DNA of 64,000 nucleotides from Pyropia yezoensis (lineage: Eukaryota; Rhodophyta; Bangiophyceae; Bangiales; Bangiaceae): contig CM020618.1 in the NCBI GenBank assembly GCA_009829735.1, positions 10,817,119 through 10,881,118 of the forward strand, written 5' to 3'. Of the stretch, positions 40,598-48,900 are shown piece after piece (position 1 is the stretch's first letter; the number at the start of each line of letters is the position of its first letter). The notes under the pieces were generated by a model. The model ran no database searches. It saw only the letters and a program-made list of their open reading frames with translations, and was not told the origin of the DNA. The translations under genes and the position numbers were made by a program.

Positions 40598-40708
40598 GGG
40601 AAGGCCGAGCAACAGTGCCACGAGAGTGCTTCAAGTCGAAGTGGTACGCAGAGTGGCTTTTAACTACAGCGCTAACCCTCACACTCTCACAACAAAGGCA
40701 GCTGCCAA

Positions 40709-42652
40709 CTAGGCACGCATGCTAGACTCTCCCACTCCACGGCCCTCGCCCTCACTTGGAGGCGAGCGGCGAGACCCACGCCGATAACGGTCTCCACTCG
40801 TTGGAGGGGGCGGCGGCTCCAAGTCGGAACCGTCGCGCCCCTCACGGTCGCGCAAGTGGCGCCGACCGTGGCCACTCTTCTGCCTGGTCTTGCGCGCAAG
40901 TTTGCGACGCAGACGCTGGACAGACTCCGTCTCCGACGGGGTAGAGGACTCCGAGACGGAGTAAGACAACTCGTCTTCCGACACGGAAGGAGAGCGCCGA
41001 GAGTGTCGGCGACGACGGCGAGGAGGCGAGTATGCCCGGCTCGCGCGACGTTTGCCACGCCCAAGTGGGGCTGGCTGGGGCATAATAGCCCCAATACGAG
41101 CCAACTCGGCTGTCATAAACTCCGCCACCGACTCGCAACTCGCGGTCGCTACTGCAGTACGAACGCGCTCCTCAAGTTGAGGAGTCTCGGAACTCTGTAG
41201 GGTTGCGGTCGACGCGGCCAACCAGGAAATGGTGCGCACCAACGTGGTGATCATCATCTCTGAGGTTAGAGGCGTGGGCGGCAACACCAACTTGGGGTAT
41301 ACCGTCAGGAGGGTGGCCCCCAAGTTGGGGGACACCGGGGTGGAAGACTCCACGGCCACGCTGATCGGGATGTTCCCGTGAGGTTGGAAAGGAACCGGAG
41401 GAAGCGGAGGGGCCCGCCGAGGTGGCGGTACCCGGGTGTAACTGCGACCCCGACTTGGGGCTCCCGCAGTGGGTTGAGTCATGTGGTCATCATAGGACGG
41501 CACGGCCATAACTATGGGCTTGTCCGGGGGTGGCGCAGTGTGGCGATCCACCCCCGGGGCATACGGGTAGTCCCCGATGCCCAACCCCTCTCGTAGGACC
41601 ACACGGCCGTCGTGAAGTTCACGAGCGACCCACACGAACTGGCGAAGTGCGCCATCGTCCTTGGGCCCACGAGTGGGGCGGCGCAACTTGTGCTCAATGC
41701 TCTCCCACTCGATAAACTTATTGAGCCGGAGCATCTCCTCAAGTAGAGTGAGTTGTCCTGATGAGCACCCCTCAGCAACTAGCTGAGGGGTGAGCTGTTC
41801 CAAACCCTGGATGAGCCGGAGGGGGAGATGCCAGAGCATCCCCCGCCGCTGAACACAGGACACCCAGGTCGACATGACCTCGAGGAGCCACTGGGTGGCC
41901 AACATGGCCCACACCAGGTGATCAGGGGCAGCCGTCAACATGACGGAGCCGAAGTGGTCAAGCAACCGGGGCAACAACGCCGGGAACCCGTAGGGGACCT
42001 CAACTTGAGGCCACCACTCGGGCTTCTTCGGATAGTACTGCTCCTTACTGGCAGCAGACTGTTGAGGAAACTCAAGTTGAGCCGAGGTCACCAAGTAGGG
42101 ACCTCGCCGGAAGTCTTTCTCCATCCGCACATCAAAGTGATGAGTGTGCGGATCGGCCTCGTGGAGGTACGGTGGGCGAGTTGCCACAGCGTCCCACGTG
42201 AAGGTCGGCAAGTCGCCGGGACCCGGGATTGTTCCCCCGCGGTCCACCATGGCCTTGGCACGTTGGACGTCTTCAACCTCCTCGTCGTCCAGGAAGGCAA
42301 ACTGGTCCGTCCTGAAGCCGGCCGGGAACCCGACCCTACGGGGATACTTCTCCCGTAGGCGGTCCCATACCCGGCCCATCGCTGCGCCAAGTCGGCCACA
42401 GCGAAGAACAGTCAACCCCTCCTCATAAAGAGGCCAAGCGGGGTAAAACCACCGCCCCAAGGCCTCACGCGGGACAACTTGTCCCGCCTCCGGGGGAGAC
42501 CCCGCCGTCAACCCAAAGCCGGGTGACGCGGGAGTCCCATCCCCCGGAGCGATCGCGGAGCCCCCGCCGGAAGTCCCGGCGGGTGCTGCACCGTAGGAGG
42601 TGTCCTCCATGCGCTCGTCAAGAGAGTCCGTCTCCACTCCCGGAGTCGCCAT
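40709..42652 (-). CDS. Antisense ORF between pol and 3' LTR, 647 codons, SR/RS-rich C terminus
   Basis: ATG at 42652, 647 residues; the open frame extends further upstream without ATG. It runs against gag-pol and ends 112 bases from the pol stop. The N-terminal ~60 residues are Gly/Ser/Pro-rich. Residues about 70-380 look globular, with Trp/Tyr/Phe and helices (LGRWFYPAWPLYEEGLTVLR, DHLVWAMLATQWLLEVMS, LTLLEEMLRLNKFIEWESIE). A Pro-rich linker follows, then a helix (about 480-540). The C terminus is Arg/Ser-rich (RRRRRHSRRSPSVSEDELSY, QRLRRKLARKTRQKSGHGRR), like RNA-binding or nuclear proteins. No retroviral domain and no family recognised. Additional antisense ORFs are known in some plant LTR elements; whether this one is related cannot be judged. 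The two copies disagree about the last ~35 residues and one internal stretch. Confidence 0.7.
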   Translation of the reverse strand: MATPGVETDSLDERMEDTSYGAAPAGTSGGGSAIAPGDGTPASPGFGLTAGSPPEAGQVVPREALGRWFYPAWPLYEEGLTVLRCGRLGAAMGRVWDRLREKYPRRVGFPAGFRTDQFAFLDDEEVEDVQRAKAMVDRGGTIPGPGDLPTFTWDAVATRPPYLHEADPHTHHFDVRMEKDFRRGPYLVTSAQLEFPQQSAASKEQYYPKKPEWWPQVEVPYGFPALLPRLLDHFGSVMLTAAPDHLVWAMLATQWLLEVMSTWVSCVQRRGMLWHLPLRLIQGLEQLTPQLVAEGCSSGQLTLLEEMLRLNKFIEWESIEHKLRRPTRGPKDDGALRQFVWVARELHDGRVVLREGLGIGDYPYAPGVDRHTAPPPDKPIVMAVPSYDDHMTQPTAGAPSRGRSYTRVPPPRRAPPLPPVPFQPHGNIPISVAVESSTPVSPNLGATLLTVYPKLVLPPTPLTSEMMITTLVRTISWLAASTATLQSSETPQLEERVRTAVATASCESVAEFMTAELARIGAIMPQPAPLGRGKRRASRAYSPPRRRRRHSRRSPSVSEDELSYSVSESSTPSETESVQRLRRKLARKTRQKSGHGRRHLRDREGRDGSDLEPPPPPTSGDRYRRGSRRSPPSEGEGRGVGESSMRA

Positions 42653-42973
42653 GGCTCTCCCCAAGTTGGGGAGAGACGCTCTGGCTATCGCAGCACGAGA
42701 CCCGCCTCGAGTTGAGGGGGACTCGGATCGTGGGTATACGGGTGGCCTCCCCAGCGTGGGGCGGCCCAGTGGAAGGTGAAGGGGAGGTGGTGGTGATGGT
42801 GAAGTGTGAACTGAGGAGAGCAAGCTGCCGAGTGGGCAAGCTTGAGGAGAGGGGCGGTCAACGTGACCGCCTCCACATCCGTGTTACGTACTCGATGGGG
42901 GACAGCAAGTCGCGCCCCCAACGCCGAGACGTGCGTTTACGCACCCCCTCACAGGGCCGACCGGGTCGGTCGG

Positions 42974-42990
42974 AACTGAGGAGAGGGGAG
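42974..42990 (+). other. Polypurine tract
   Basis: aactgaggagaggggag directly abuts the 3' LTR, the position expected for the plus-strand primer. Confidence 0.8.
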
Positions 42991-43459
42991 TGTGGCAGTA
43001 TTGACCCCCAGGTAGGGGGGCAACACGTGCCATGCAAGGGGCGGCAGGCCACTAGCCTGATCCGTTCCTCCCCCTGCATTTGGGTCCATATTCCCTAAGT
43101 TTGGGATAGTTAGCTTAGTAGTAAATCCAACTTGGATTTGAGGGTTTTCTGCATTTATCGTCTTGAATTTTCGTGTGGCCCGGTGGGCAGGTGCTGGGGT
43201 GGGAGATTCTGAGTGGCGAGATTCTGAGTGGACCCTGGGGGGATAAGGGGAGGGACAGCGGGGCTTGGCCCTGCGTCCCCGTCCCGACCAAGAAACTGTT
43301 GGACCACACACCATCTTCTTGTTTGTCCGTGGGGGGTTTGCCCCACAACAGGGACAGAGTGTGTGCGACTTGCACTTCTTCCGGTTCCCCCGACACGGGA
43401 GGCAGCCCTGGCACACCGCCCCAACTTGGGTGCCGTGTGTGCTTGTGGTTTTTGCCACA
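42991..43459 (+). repeat. 3' LTR (469 bp)
   Basis: TGTGGCAG...TGCCACA. It is identical to the 5' LTR except for one indel and two substitutions (about 0.4% substitution), so insertion was recent. Followed by GGCGT. Confidence 0.95.
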
Positions 43460-43464
43460 GGCGT
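43460..43464 (+). repeat. 3' target-site duplication GGCGT
   Basis: Matches 26663-26667. The following bases GAGT restore GTGAGT, a strong splice-donor sequence. Confidence 0.92.
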
Positions 43465-43555
43465 GAGTGGCGGGAGCGCCCCCTGTGGGCTGGGGGAACG
43501 GCGCGGGGCTTGGGGGGAGGGTGAGGGCGGGGGCGGGTGTGTCGGTCCATGGGAG

Positions 43556-43682
43556 GGAGGTCACCGGGGATTGCCACTGCGTGAACGCCGCGGACGCCGT
43601 GGGCGGGGGACCCGGGGAGTTGCTGGTGTGGACGTCCGACCGACGAACCGCCGCCCTGCGGCGGCTGGGCGTGAGGGCCTAG
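43556..43682 (+). other. Possible last exon of the disrupted RING gene
   Basis: If GTGAGT (43463) is a donor and GGGAG at 43551-43555 the acceptor, a 93-base intron joins in phase to a frame reading EVTGDCHCVNAADAVGGGPG ... LLVWTSDRRTAALRRLGVRA and then TAG. The composition is gene-like, but no family is recognised and the acceptor lacks a good pyrimidine tract. Confidence 0.3.
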
Positions 43683-44283
43683 GCCACAGCTGTCGTTGTG
43701 CGCATTGGTATTACACGTACGCGCTTGGGGGTGGGACGAGTGGCCCCTCCGCCGCGGTGACGCTGTGGGGAGCGACAGGGCACGCCATTTTTCCACCATG
43801 AGGCAGTAACGAGAAGTCACAAATTGTCTCTAGAAATCACTTTCGTTCTTCGCAGCCGCGGCCCCCCCATCGAAGACTGTGGACACCAACGGTCAAGGAA
43901 CAGTTCATCGTCGAGTATCGGGAGGCACACCGTTGTTGTACACCCCAAAATGCGCGCTTTCCGCTCATATGTGTATTTCCAAAAATTCTTGAAAACTGGC
44001 CTTGAAGCAGAGTTGACATCACCACAACTTTCATACCGGCTTGTTCGTCCCTCGCTTCATGTTCTCTCTGCCACCAAATGCCCACGGGCGGAACCAACCG
44101 CCCAGATACACCTGCTGCCTAACCTGCGTCGACTGATGTAAAAACTCGGCAAGTTTCTTTGGTGCGCAGCTTCGAAGAGCGTCTTTTTAGAGGCATTCCC
44201 GTTCGGAAGCAGCTATTCCCCCTCCCCGCCCCCCACACCCTGGAGATGGATGGTGGCCAGGCACTACATGGGGAGACGGGGGA
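43683..44283. other. Spacer
   Basis: AT-richer than most of the window. No gene, RNA or repeat is recognised. Confidence 0.5.
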
Positions 44284-44341
44284 GGCAATACAGCCTGAGC
44301 TATGCTATGCTATGCTATAGCATAGCTCAGGCTGTATTGCC
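44284..44341. repeat. Perfect inverted repeat, 24-bp stem, 10-base loop
   Basis: Left arm 44284-44307 starts ggcaatacagcctgagc; right arm 44318-44341 is its exact complement. The loop is tgctatgcta, itself a continuation of the tatgc repeat. It lies about 115 bases beyond the stop of the minus-strand BCCIP gene. It could be a 3'-end RNA hairpin, a small-RNA precursor or a fold-back element. Confidence 0.9.
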
Positions 44342-44454
44342 CCACCCCCTCTCCCCCACGCTCCCAGCTGCCCCGGCTCCCCAAGAGTAACGCCAATCCA
44401 CTGCTCCCACGGCAGCGCACGCGTCGTCGCACCCCCACCCCCCTGCAAACCCCG

Positions 44455-45705
44455 TCACCGCTTGGCAGGCCCAGGGGCGGCCCCCCCCCCCCCCCCCCCC
44501 CCGCCGCCGCCCGCCCCCCCCCCCCCGCACAGCACCTCCGTTTCGGCCCGCACGGCAGGCACCTCGGCGGCCGGGACGAGCATGGCGAGACGCTGGCGCG
44601 CGAGCCCCCCGCGGGCCGTCTCCTCCCCCGGCACCGCCCACATGGCCACCGCGGAGGCGTGGCGGAACCACACGCCGTCCTCCACGCGCGTAAAGCCGAG
44701 CTCGTCGGCGCCCACCGAGGCAGCCGCCACGGGGGTGGCGCCAGGGCCCGCCACGGCGGCAGCCGCCGCGGCGGTGCGGCGCTTTTTCGGCTTGCGCCGC
44801 TTGCCCCCGCCCCCCCCGCCGCTGCCACCACCGCCACCGCCCCCCGCCGCGGCGTACACGTCGGTGAGAATCACAAAGTGGCTCAGCGCGTAGGCGTCGC
44901 GGAGGGCGGCGGTGGGCTCATCTTCCACCGCCCAGCCCAGCTCATCCCACAGGGCGGTGTGGAGCCATGGCACGAGCGCGGGCGGCAAGTTGACCACCCG
45001 CTCGCACAGCACCACCCCCAATTTGGTACCCGGGGCGACCACCCAGGGGGGCAGCCCGCCGGCCATCGCCATGTCCATAGCCGAGAGCAGTGGCGCCAGC
45101 AGCGCCGCGTGGGTGGCCAGCGGGAGGGCGGTGATAAAGCCGAGCGCGTCGCCTAGCACCTCGTCGCCGGGCCCGCCGCCCGCGTCCACCCGGACGGTGG
45201 TACCGACGCGTGTCTGGGCGGCCACCGCCTCGGCCAGGGTGTGCGCGTAGGTGGCCGCGTCAGAGACGGGGAGGGAGCGCGCCAGGTCCAACAGCAGCGA
45301 CCGCAGGCGGGGGACGTCGTCGGGACGCGGGTCGAAAAAGGCAAACGAGGCGTCCACAAAGTCCTCATCGTCCTCGTCGTCCTCCCCGCCGCTGCCGCTG
45401 CCGCTGCCGCTGCCACTGCCACTGTGGCCGCCCCCCGCGTCCCGTGCAAGCGAGTCGTCGCTGTCGCCGGCAGAGGCGTCCGCATCAGGGTCCGCCTGGT
45501 CGCCCGCTCCGCGACGGCGACCACCGCTGCCGCGACGCCCGCCGTCGCCGCCGCCGCCGCCACTACCCCCCCGCGGCGTCGCCGACGCGGGCCGGTCAAC
45601 CGCGTCGAGGGGGATAACCTCCTCCCCGCTGCTCGACGAGTCTGACGACGGCGGCGGCGACGCCGGCGGCCGGCGGGACTTGCCTGCCCGTCTGCCTGGT
45701 GCCAT
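44455..45705 (-). CDS. BCP1: BCCIP / Bcp1 family protein
   Basis: 416 residues from the ATG at 45705. A Ser/Asp/Gly-rich N terminus (1-115) includes an SGSGSGSG run and EDDEDDEDF. The family core follows: DFVDASFAFFDPRPDDVPRL (about 115-135), RVGTTVRVD, DALGFITALPL, LGVVLCERVVNLPPALVPWL and YALSHFVILTDVYA, then a Gly linker, KRRKPKKRR and FTRVEDGVWFRHAS. This order (FFDP start, xGTxVKVD, GxxTxLPL, ERxxNxPPxxVP, LLxxVY, basic linker, ExExxxF) matches BCCIP/Bcp1, a nuclear protein acting in ribosome biogenesis (uL14/Rpl23 chaperone in yeast) and genome stability. The protein is longer than usual because of poly-Gly and acidic insertions. TGTACTGTACA lies about 330 bases upstream. Confidence 0.82.
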   Translation of the reverse strand: MAPGRRAGKSRRPPASPPPSSDSSSSGEEVIPLDAVDRPASATPRGGSGGGGGDGGRRGSGGRRRGAGDQADPDADASAGDSDDSLARDAGGGHSGSGSGSGSGSGGEDDEDDEDFVDASFAFFDPRPDDVPRLRSLLLDLARSLPVSDAATYAHTLAEAVAAQTRVGTTVRVDAGGGPGDEVLGDALGFITALPLATHAALLAPLLSAMDMAMAGGLPPWVVAPGTKLGVVLCERVVNLPPALVPWLHTALWDELGWAVEDEPTAALRDAYALSHFVILTDVYAAAGGGGGGGSGGGGGGKRRKPKKRRTAAAAAAVAGPGATPVAAASVGADELGFTRVEDGVWFRHASAVAMWAVPGEETARGGLARQRLAMLVPAAEVPAVRAETEVLCGGGGAGGGGGGGGGGAAPGPAKR

Positions 45706-45990
45706 TAGAAGAGAAGGGGTGGGGTGGGGAGGGGGGACACGCAGCACAGGGGCAAAGGGGGAGAGGCCCTGAAGAGATATAAACGTACGGGGTGAGTCGG
45801 GGCGGGGGGGGAGGAGGGGGGTGAGTCGGGGCGGGGGAGAGGAGAGAGGCGAGGCGGGAAGGCGGTCTGAGCAACAAGCGGGTCGAGTATTGGTGCTCGA
45901 TGGGATCCCTACGACGGCGGCGCGAACCAAGAGGAAAGAGAAGCAAATGGCACCGCTGCAATCACAAGACTGAAAGCACAGACGCTCCTC

Positions 45991-46043
45991 TGTACTGTAC
46001 TTTTCATAGTTAATAATTATTTTGTGACATGATGTACTGTACA
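45991..46043. promoter_or_regulatory. Two GTACTGTAC palindromic motifs
   Basis: TGTACTGTAC at 45991-46000 and TGTACTGTACA at 46033-46043, in the 5' flank of the BCCIP gene. The same odd-length palindrome recurs in other spacers of the 45-59 kb block. A regulatory role is inferred from recurrence only. Confidence 0.45.
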
Positions 46044-46172
46044 TACAGACGTTGTACACCGCTGACGCATGTGTACACGCAGCTGCACGGCACTCTTCAT
46101 GGCTGCAGGGGACGACACATCTAAAGAGGGCAAGGCCTCTGCATTGCCACGCGGCGGAGCCGGGCCCGGGTA

Positions 46173-46480
46173 GTGGTGGCGCTGCTGGCGGCGGGCGTGG
46201 CCGTGAAGGTGGCCGGCGAGGATGGGTCAAAGGCCCTGCAAGACGCCAGCACGTCCCGGCGATGCGGGGGTGGTGTCGGTGCTGCTTGCGCTGGGGGCAG
46301 CCGTCAAACGCGGCCAACGGGTGGGGGTCACCACCCCTGCACTTGGCCGCCAGTCTTGGCCTCGGCGGGAAGGTGGTGGCGGCGACGACTGCTTGCGGCG
46401 GGCGCCCCCATCGACGCAGCCACCCGAGGCGGGTCGTCGCCCGTGCACATGGCCGCGCGGGGGGGCAGCACGTCGGCTGG
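46173..46480 (+). pseudogene. Ankyrin-repeat relic
   Basis: Ankyrin-type phrases appear in successive frames: VVALLAAGVAVKVAGEDGSKAL, then DAGVVSVLLALGAAVKRG, then PPLHLAASLGLGGKVV, then LLAAGAPIDAATRGGSSPVH and MAARGG. The order and spacing (~33 residues) match consecutive ankyrin repeats, but at least two frame changes interrupt them. Either a decayed gene or accumulated sequencing indels. No start or stop assigned. Confidence 0.55.
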
Positions 46481-46807
46481 TCGAATCACGGGGCGGGCAG
46501 TACAACGGAAGGGGCGCGCCCCAAGCAGTCGCGTCGACGCTGACGTCGACCCTGCGGGTTCCCACGCTGTGACGTAGGTCGCATTTACCCTTCCTTCCGT
46601 TCCGCTCTCCCCGTTCGCGCCTCCTGCCCACCCTGGATTCCTCCCCCCAAGCTCGCCGTGCTCACCCTGCCCCGCTCCGCAAAGGGCCAGCCGCACCTCC
46701 CGTCACCGGGGTACACCCGCAGCAAGCCTCCACCCCGTCTCCCACTCTCTCCCCCCCGTCCCCATTCCCCCCTCCACTACCCTCCACCACCAAGGGTGGG
46801 TGCGGCC

Positions 46808-47520
46808 TTAGACCGTAGCGGGGATGTAGCCAGACTCAAAGTCCGCCTCCCCTGGCAGCTTGCGCATCACCGCGTGGGCGCCCCCCAGGACCGCCCCCAC
46901 CACCAGTAAACTCACCGCCGTTCCCCCCGCGCCGGTCGCCCAGAGCACCACCCCCCCCCCACAAACATGGCCACCGCCTTGGCCTCCTTGCCCCACTCGA
47001 CGCCCCCCACCCGCACCTTGACGCCCGCGTGCACGACAAATAGCCACCAGTAGGCGGCCGCCACGGCACCACCCCCCAGCAACGACAGGGGGGATGCAAG
47101 GAGGGTGAGGGCGCCCAGCACCAACAGCAGCGACAGGTAGTTCATGGCATACGTGCGCCCATTCTCGGTCAGCCGCTCCGCCACCTCCCCCGGGGAGGGG
47201 GTGGAGAAGGCCGACGCGGCGAAAAACTCTGACCACGGCCGCGCGTCGGCCCACACCGACCCCAGCCGCGCCCGCACGGCGTCAGACGATGGCAGCAGCG
47301 CCGCGACGGTGGAGAGCGCCGACGCCGCCGCCGCCGCCGACGCGGTCGCAGACGCGGCGGGGCTGGTGGTGGGGGGGGTGGCGCCGGTGGCAGAGGGGGT
47401 GGCAGAGGACAGCCCGTTTGGCACGCCCGCCCCGAGAGGCACACCCCCGACGGCCGATGGGGGGGGCGGGGCACCGCCGCCGCCGGCCCCGTCCAGGGAG
47501 AGGGCGGTGAAGGCCGCCAT
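46808..47520 (-). CDS. PRA1: PRA1 family protein (prenylated Rab acceptor), frame break in a C run
   Basis: ATG at 47520. The first ~85 residues are Ala/Thr/Ser-rich. The PRA1 domain begins RPWSEFFAASAFSTPSPGEV ... RLTENGRTYAMNYLSLLLVL, with hydrophobic segments in the order typical of the family, then LLGGGAVAAAYWWLFVV. In the 11-base C run at about 46950-46960 (plus strand) the frame must shift by one. The other frame then supplies the expected last membrane segment and end (VLWATGAGGTAVSLLVVGAV ... HAVMRKLPGEADFESG, stop 46808). Without the shift the frame ends in a meaningless Arg/Gly tail. PRA1 proteins sit in ER/Golgi membranes and help recycle Rab GTPases. A 24-base C-tract lies 41 bases upstream of the ATG on the coding strand. 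A sequencing indel is the likely cause of the break. Confidence 0.75.
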
Positions 47521-47561
47521 TTTGCCAAGTCGCGGAGGAAGAAAGAGGGGAAATCTACACA

Positions 47562-47585
47562 GGGGGGGGGGGGGGGGGGGGGGGG
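47562..47585 (-). promoter_or_regulatory. C-tract upstream of the PRA1 start codon
   Basis: 24 consecutive G on the plus strand, i.e. C on the coding strand, ending 41 bases from the ATG. Comparable tracts precede DVR (52028-52043) and kinesin-5 (57532-57546). Confidence 0.5.
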
Positions 47586-48900
47586 TGGATGGGGAGGGAG
47601 TAACTAGGGGAGCGGTGGCAAGGGAGATGTCCACAGGAGAGGACGGGGAAAGGGACGGCGGGGGACGGAGGGGAGGAAGGAGGCCGAGGGGGTGTCCGCC
47701 TCTGGCCCCAGACTCCGTCTCTTGGCTGGGGCAAAGGGGACGGTCGACTCTGTCAGGGCTTTTGGCTGTGAGCAGTCTGCCGACAGCGGCCATGGGGCGG
47801 TCGCCGTTGGACAAACGGTCGCGTCGATCGCCCGCGGCCGCGGTGTGGCTGTCGGCGCCTTCCTGCTGACGCGCCACGACAGACTGAACGGTCTGCCTAT
47901 TCGATGGCAACTTTTACCCGGAGTGGGCGCCACATCGTCTCCAATTTTTGGCATCCCCAAAGGGGAAAAAGAGGGGCCGCGACGGACGATGCTGTTCTTG
48001 GAGCGAGAGCCGCACGATCCGGCACCGCTCCAGCTCTTCCATCCTCTTCCCCATCCCCTCCTCAATGGTCCTGCCGTTGCGGCGCCGCCCCCTTCCTCCA
48101 GGCTGGCCGTCACCGCTTTGAGGCATCCGTCCCCCGCTGGTACAGTACGTATCCGCGCGCCTCGGCAACACCCCCCGGGGGCCCCCCGCCCCCCCCCAGG
48201 GACCCGCCCGCTCCATCCGCGTTGTGCCCGCCTACGTATGGCCGCCGCGAGTGCCACCGCCGCCGCCGACGCCCGGCTGGGTGACCGCAGGCGGCAGCCG
48301 CCTCCTACAGGCCCCGAGGCAGAGGGGGATCATGATGCACTGCCGCCAGCTGCCACCCCGCCCCGCGCCGGCTCGGCAGGCGCGCCGCGGCCGCGGCGGG
48401 ACCCCCGGCCGTCGCCGCCGCGGCAAGCGCGTCGTCCCCCCCCCACCTCGCGTGCCCGCCGCCGCCGCTGTCGCTGCCGGGGGGAGGGGGGGGAGGGGGA
48501 TGGCACACCAGCTGAGCGGCGTGGCGACCGCACTGGGGACAGCGCGCAGTGGGCGGCGGGCGGCGGCTGCCGCCCGCCCGCCCGCCCGCCCGCCCGCCCG
48601 CCCGCCGCGGGGATGCCCACCTGCGGCGGGTCGGGGCTCGGCGCCGGCGCGGCGGCGCGTTGCGCCGCGCTACAAGAGGGCCCCCGCCGGCGGCGCTCCC
48701 CCACCGCCAGACCAGCTGTACGTCCCGCAGCGCACTCGCGACACCACCCCCGCCCCCGCCGCCGCCGCCACCACCACCGCTCTGCACCCCCGCCCGCCTG
48801 ACGCCCGTCCAACCACCCGCCGCCCGAGGCGGCAGCATCCCTCGCTCGGCCATCCCCCAACCCCCTCCCCCTCCCCATCATCCCGTCCCCCCGCCCGACC
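47586..48900. other. Spacer between divergent PRA1 and the 48.9-kb gene
   Basis: Open frames on both strands are Arg/Pro/Ala-rich and overlap, so none is supported. GTACAGTAC occurs at 48140-48148. A run of CCCG repeats lies at about 48575-48605. The end is CT-rich immediately before the ATG at 48901. Confidence 0.5.

Larger units (their letters stand above)
26668..43459 (+). mobile_element. Ty3/gypsy chromovirus LTR retrotransposon; interior duplicated around an assembly gap
   Basis: The boundaries are two LTRs starting TGTGGCA and ending TGCCACA, flanked by TSD GGCGT. Internal order: LTR, PBS, gag, pol (PR-RT-RH-IN-chromodomain), an antisense ORF, polypurine tract, LTR. In this assembly gag-pol-antisense ORF occurs twice. 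The first copy runs to 34487, then come 500 N, then a second copy starts inside gag at 34988. The shared segments are 27564-34487 and 34988-41904, which differ almost only by single-base indels, mostly in homopolymers. Removing the overlap gives an element of about 9.4 kb. The single TSD pair and one pair of LTRs mean one insertion. The alternative, a real internal tandem duplication, is less likely. The C-terminal chromodomain places it in the chromovirus clade. Confidence 0.93.
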
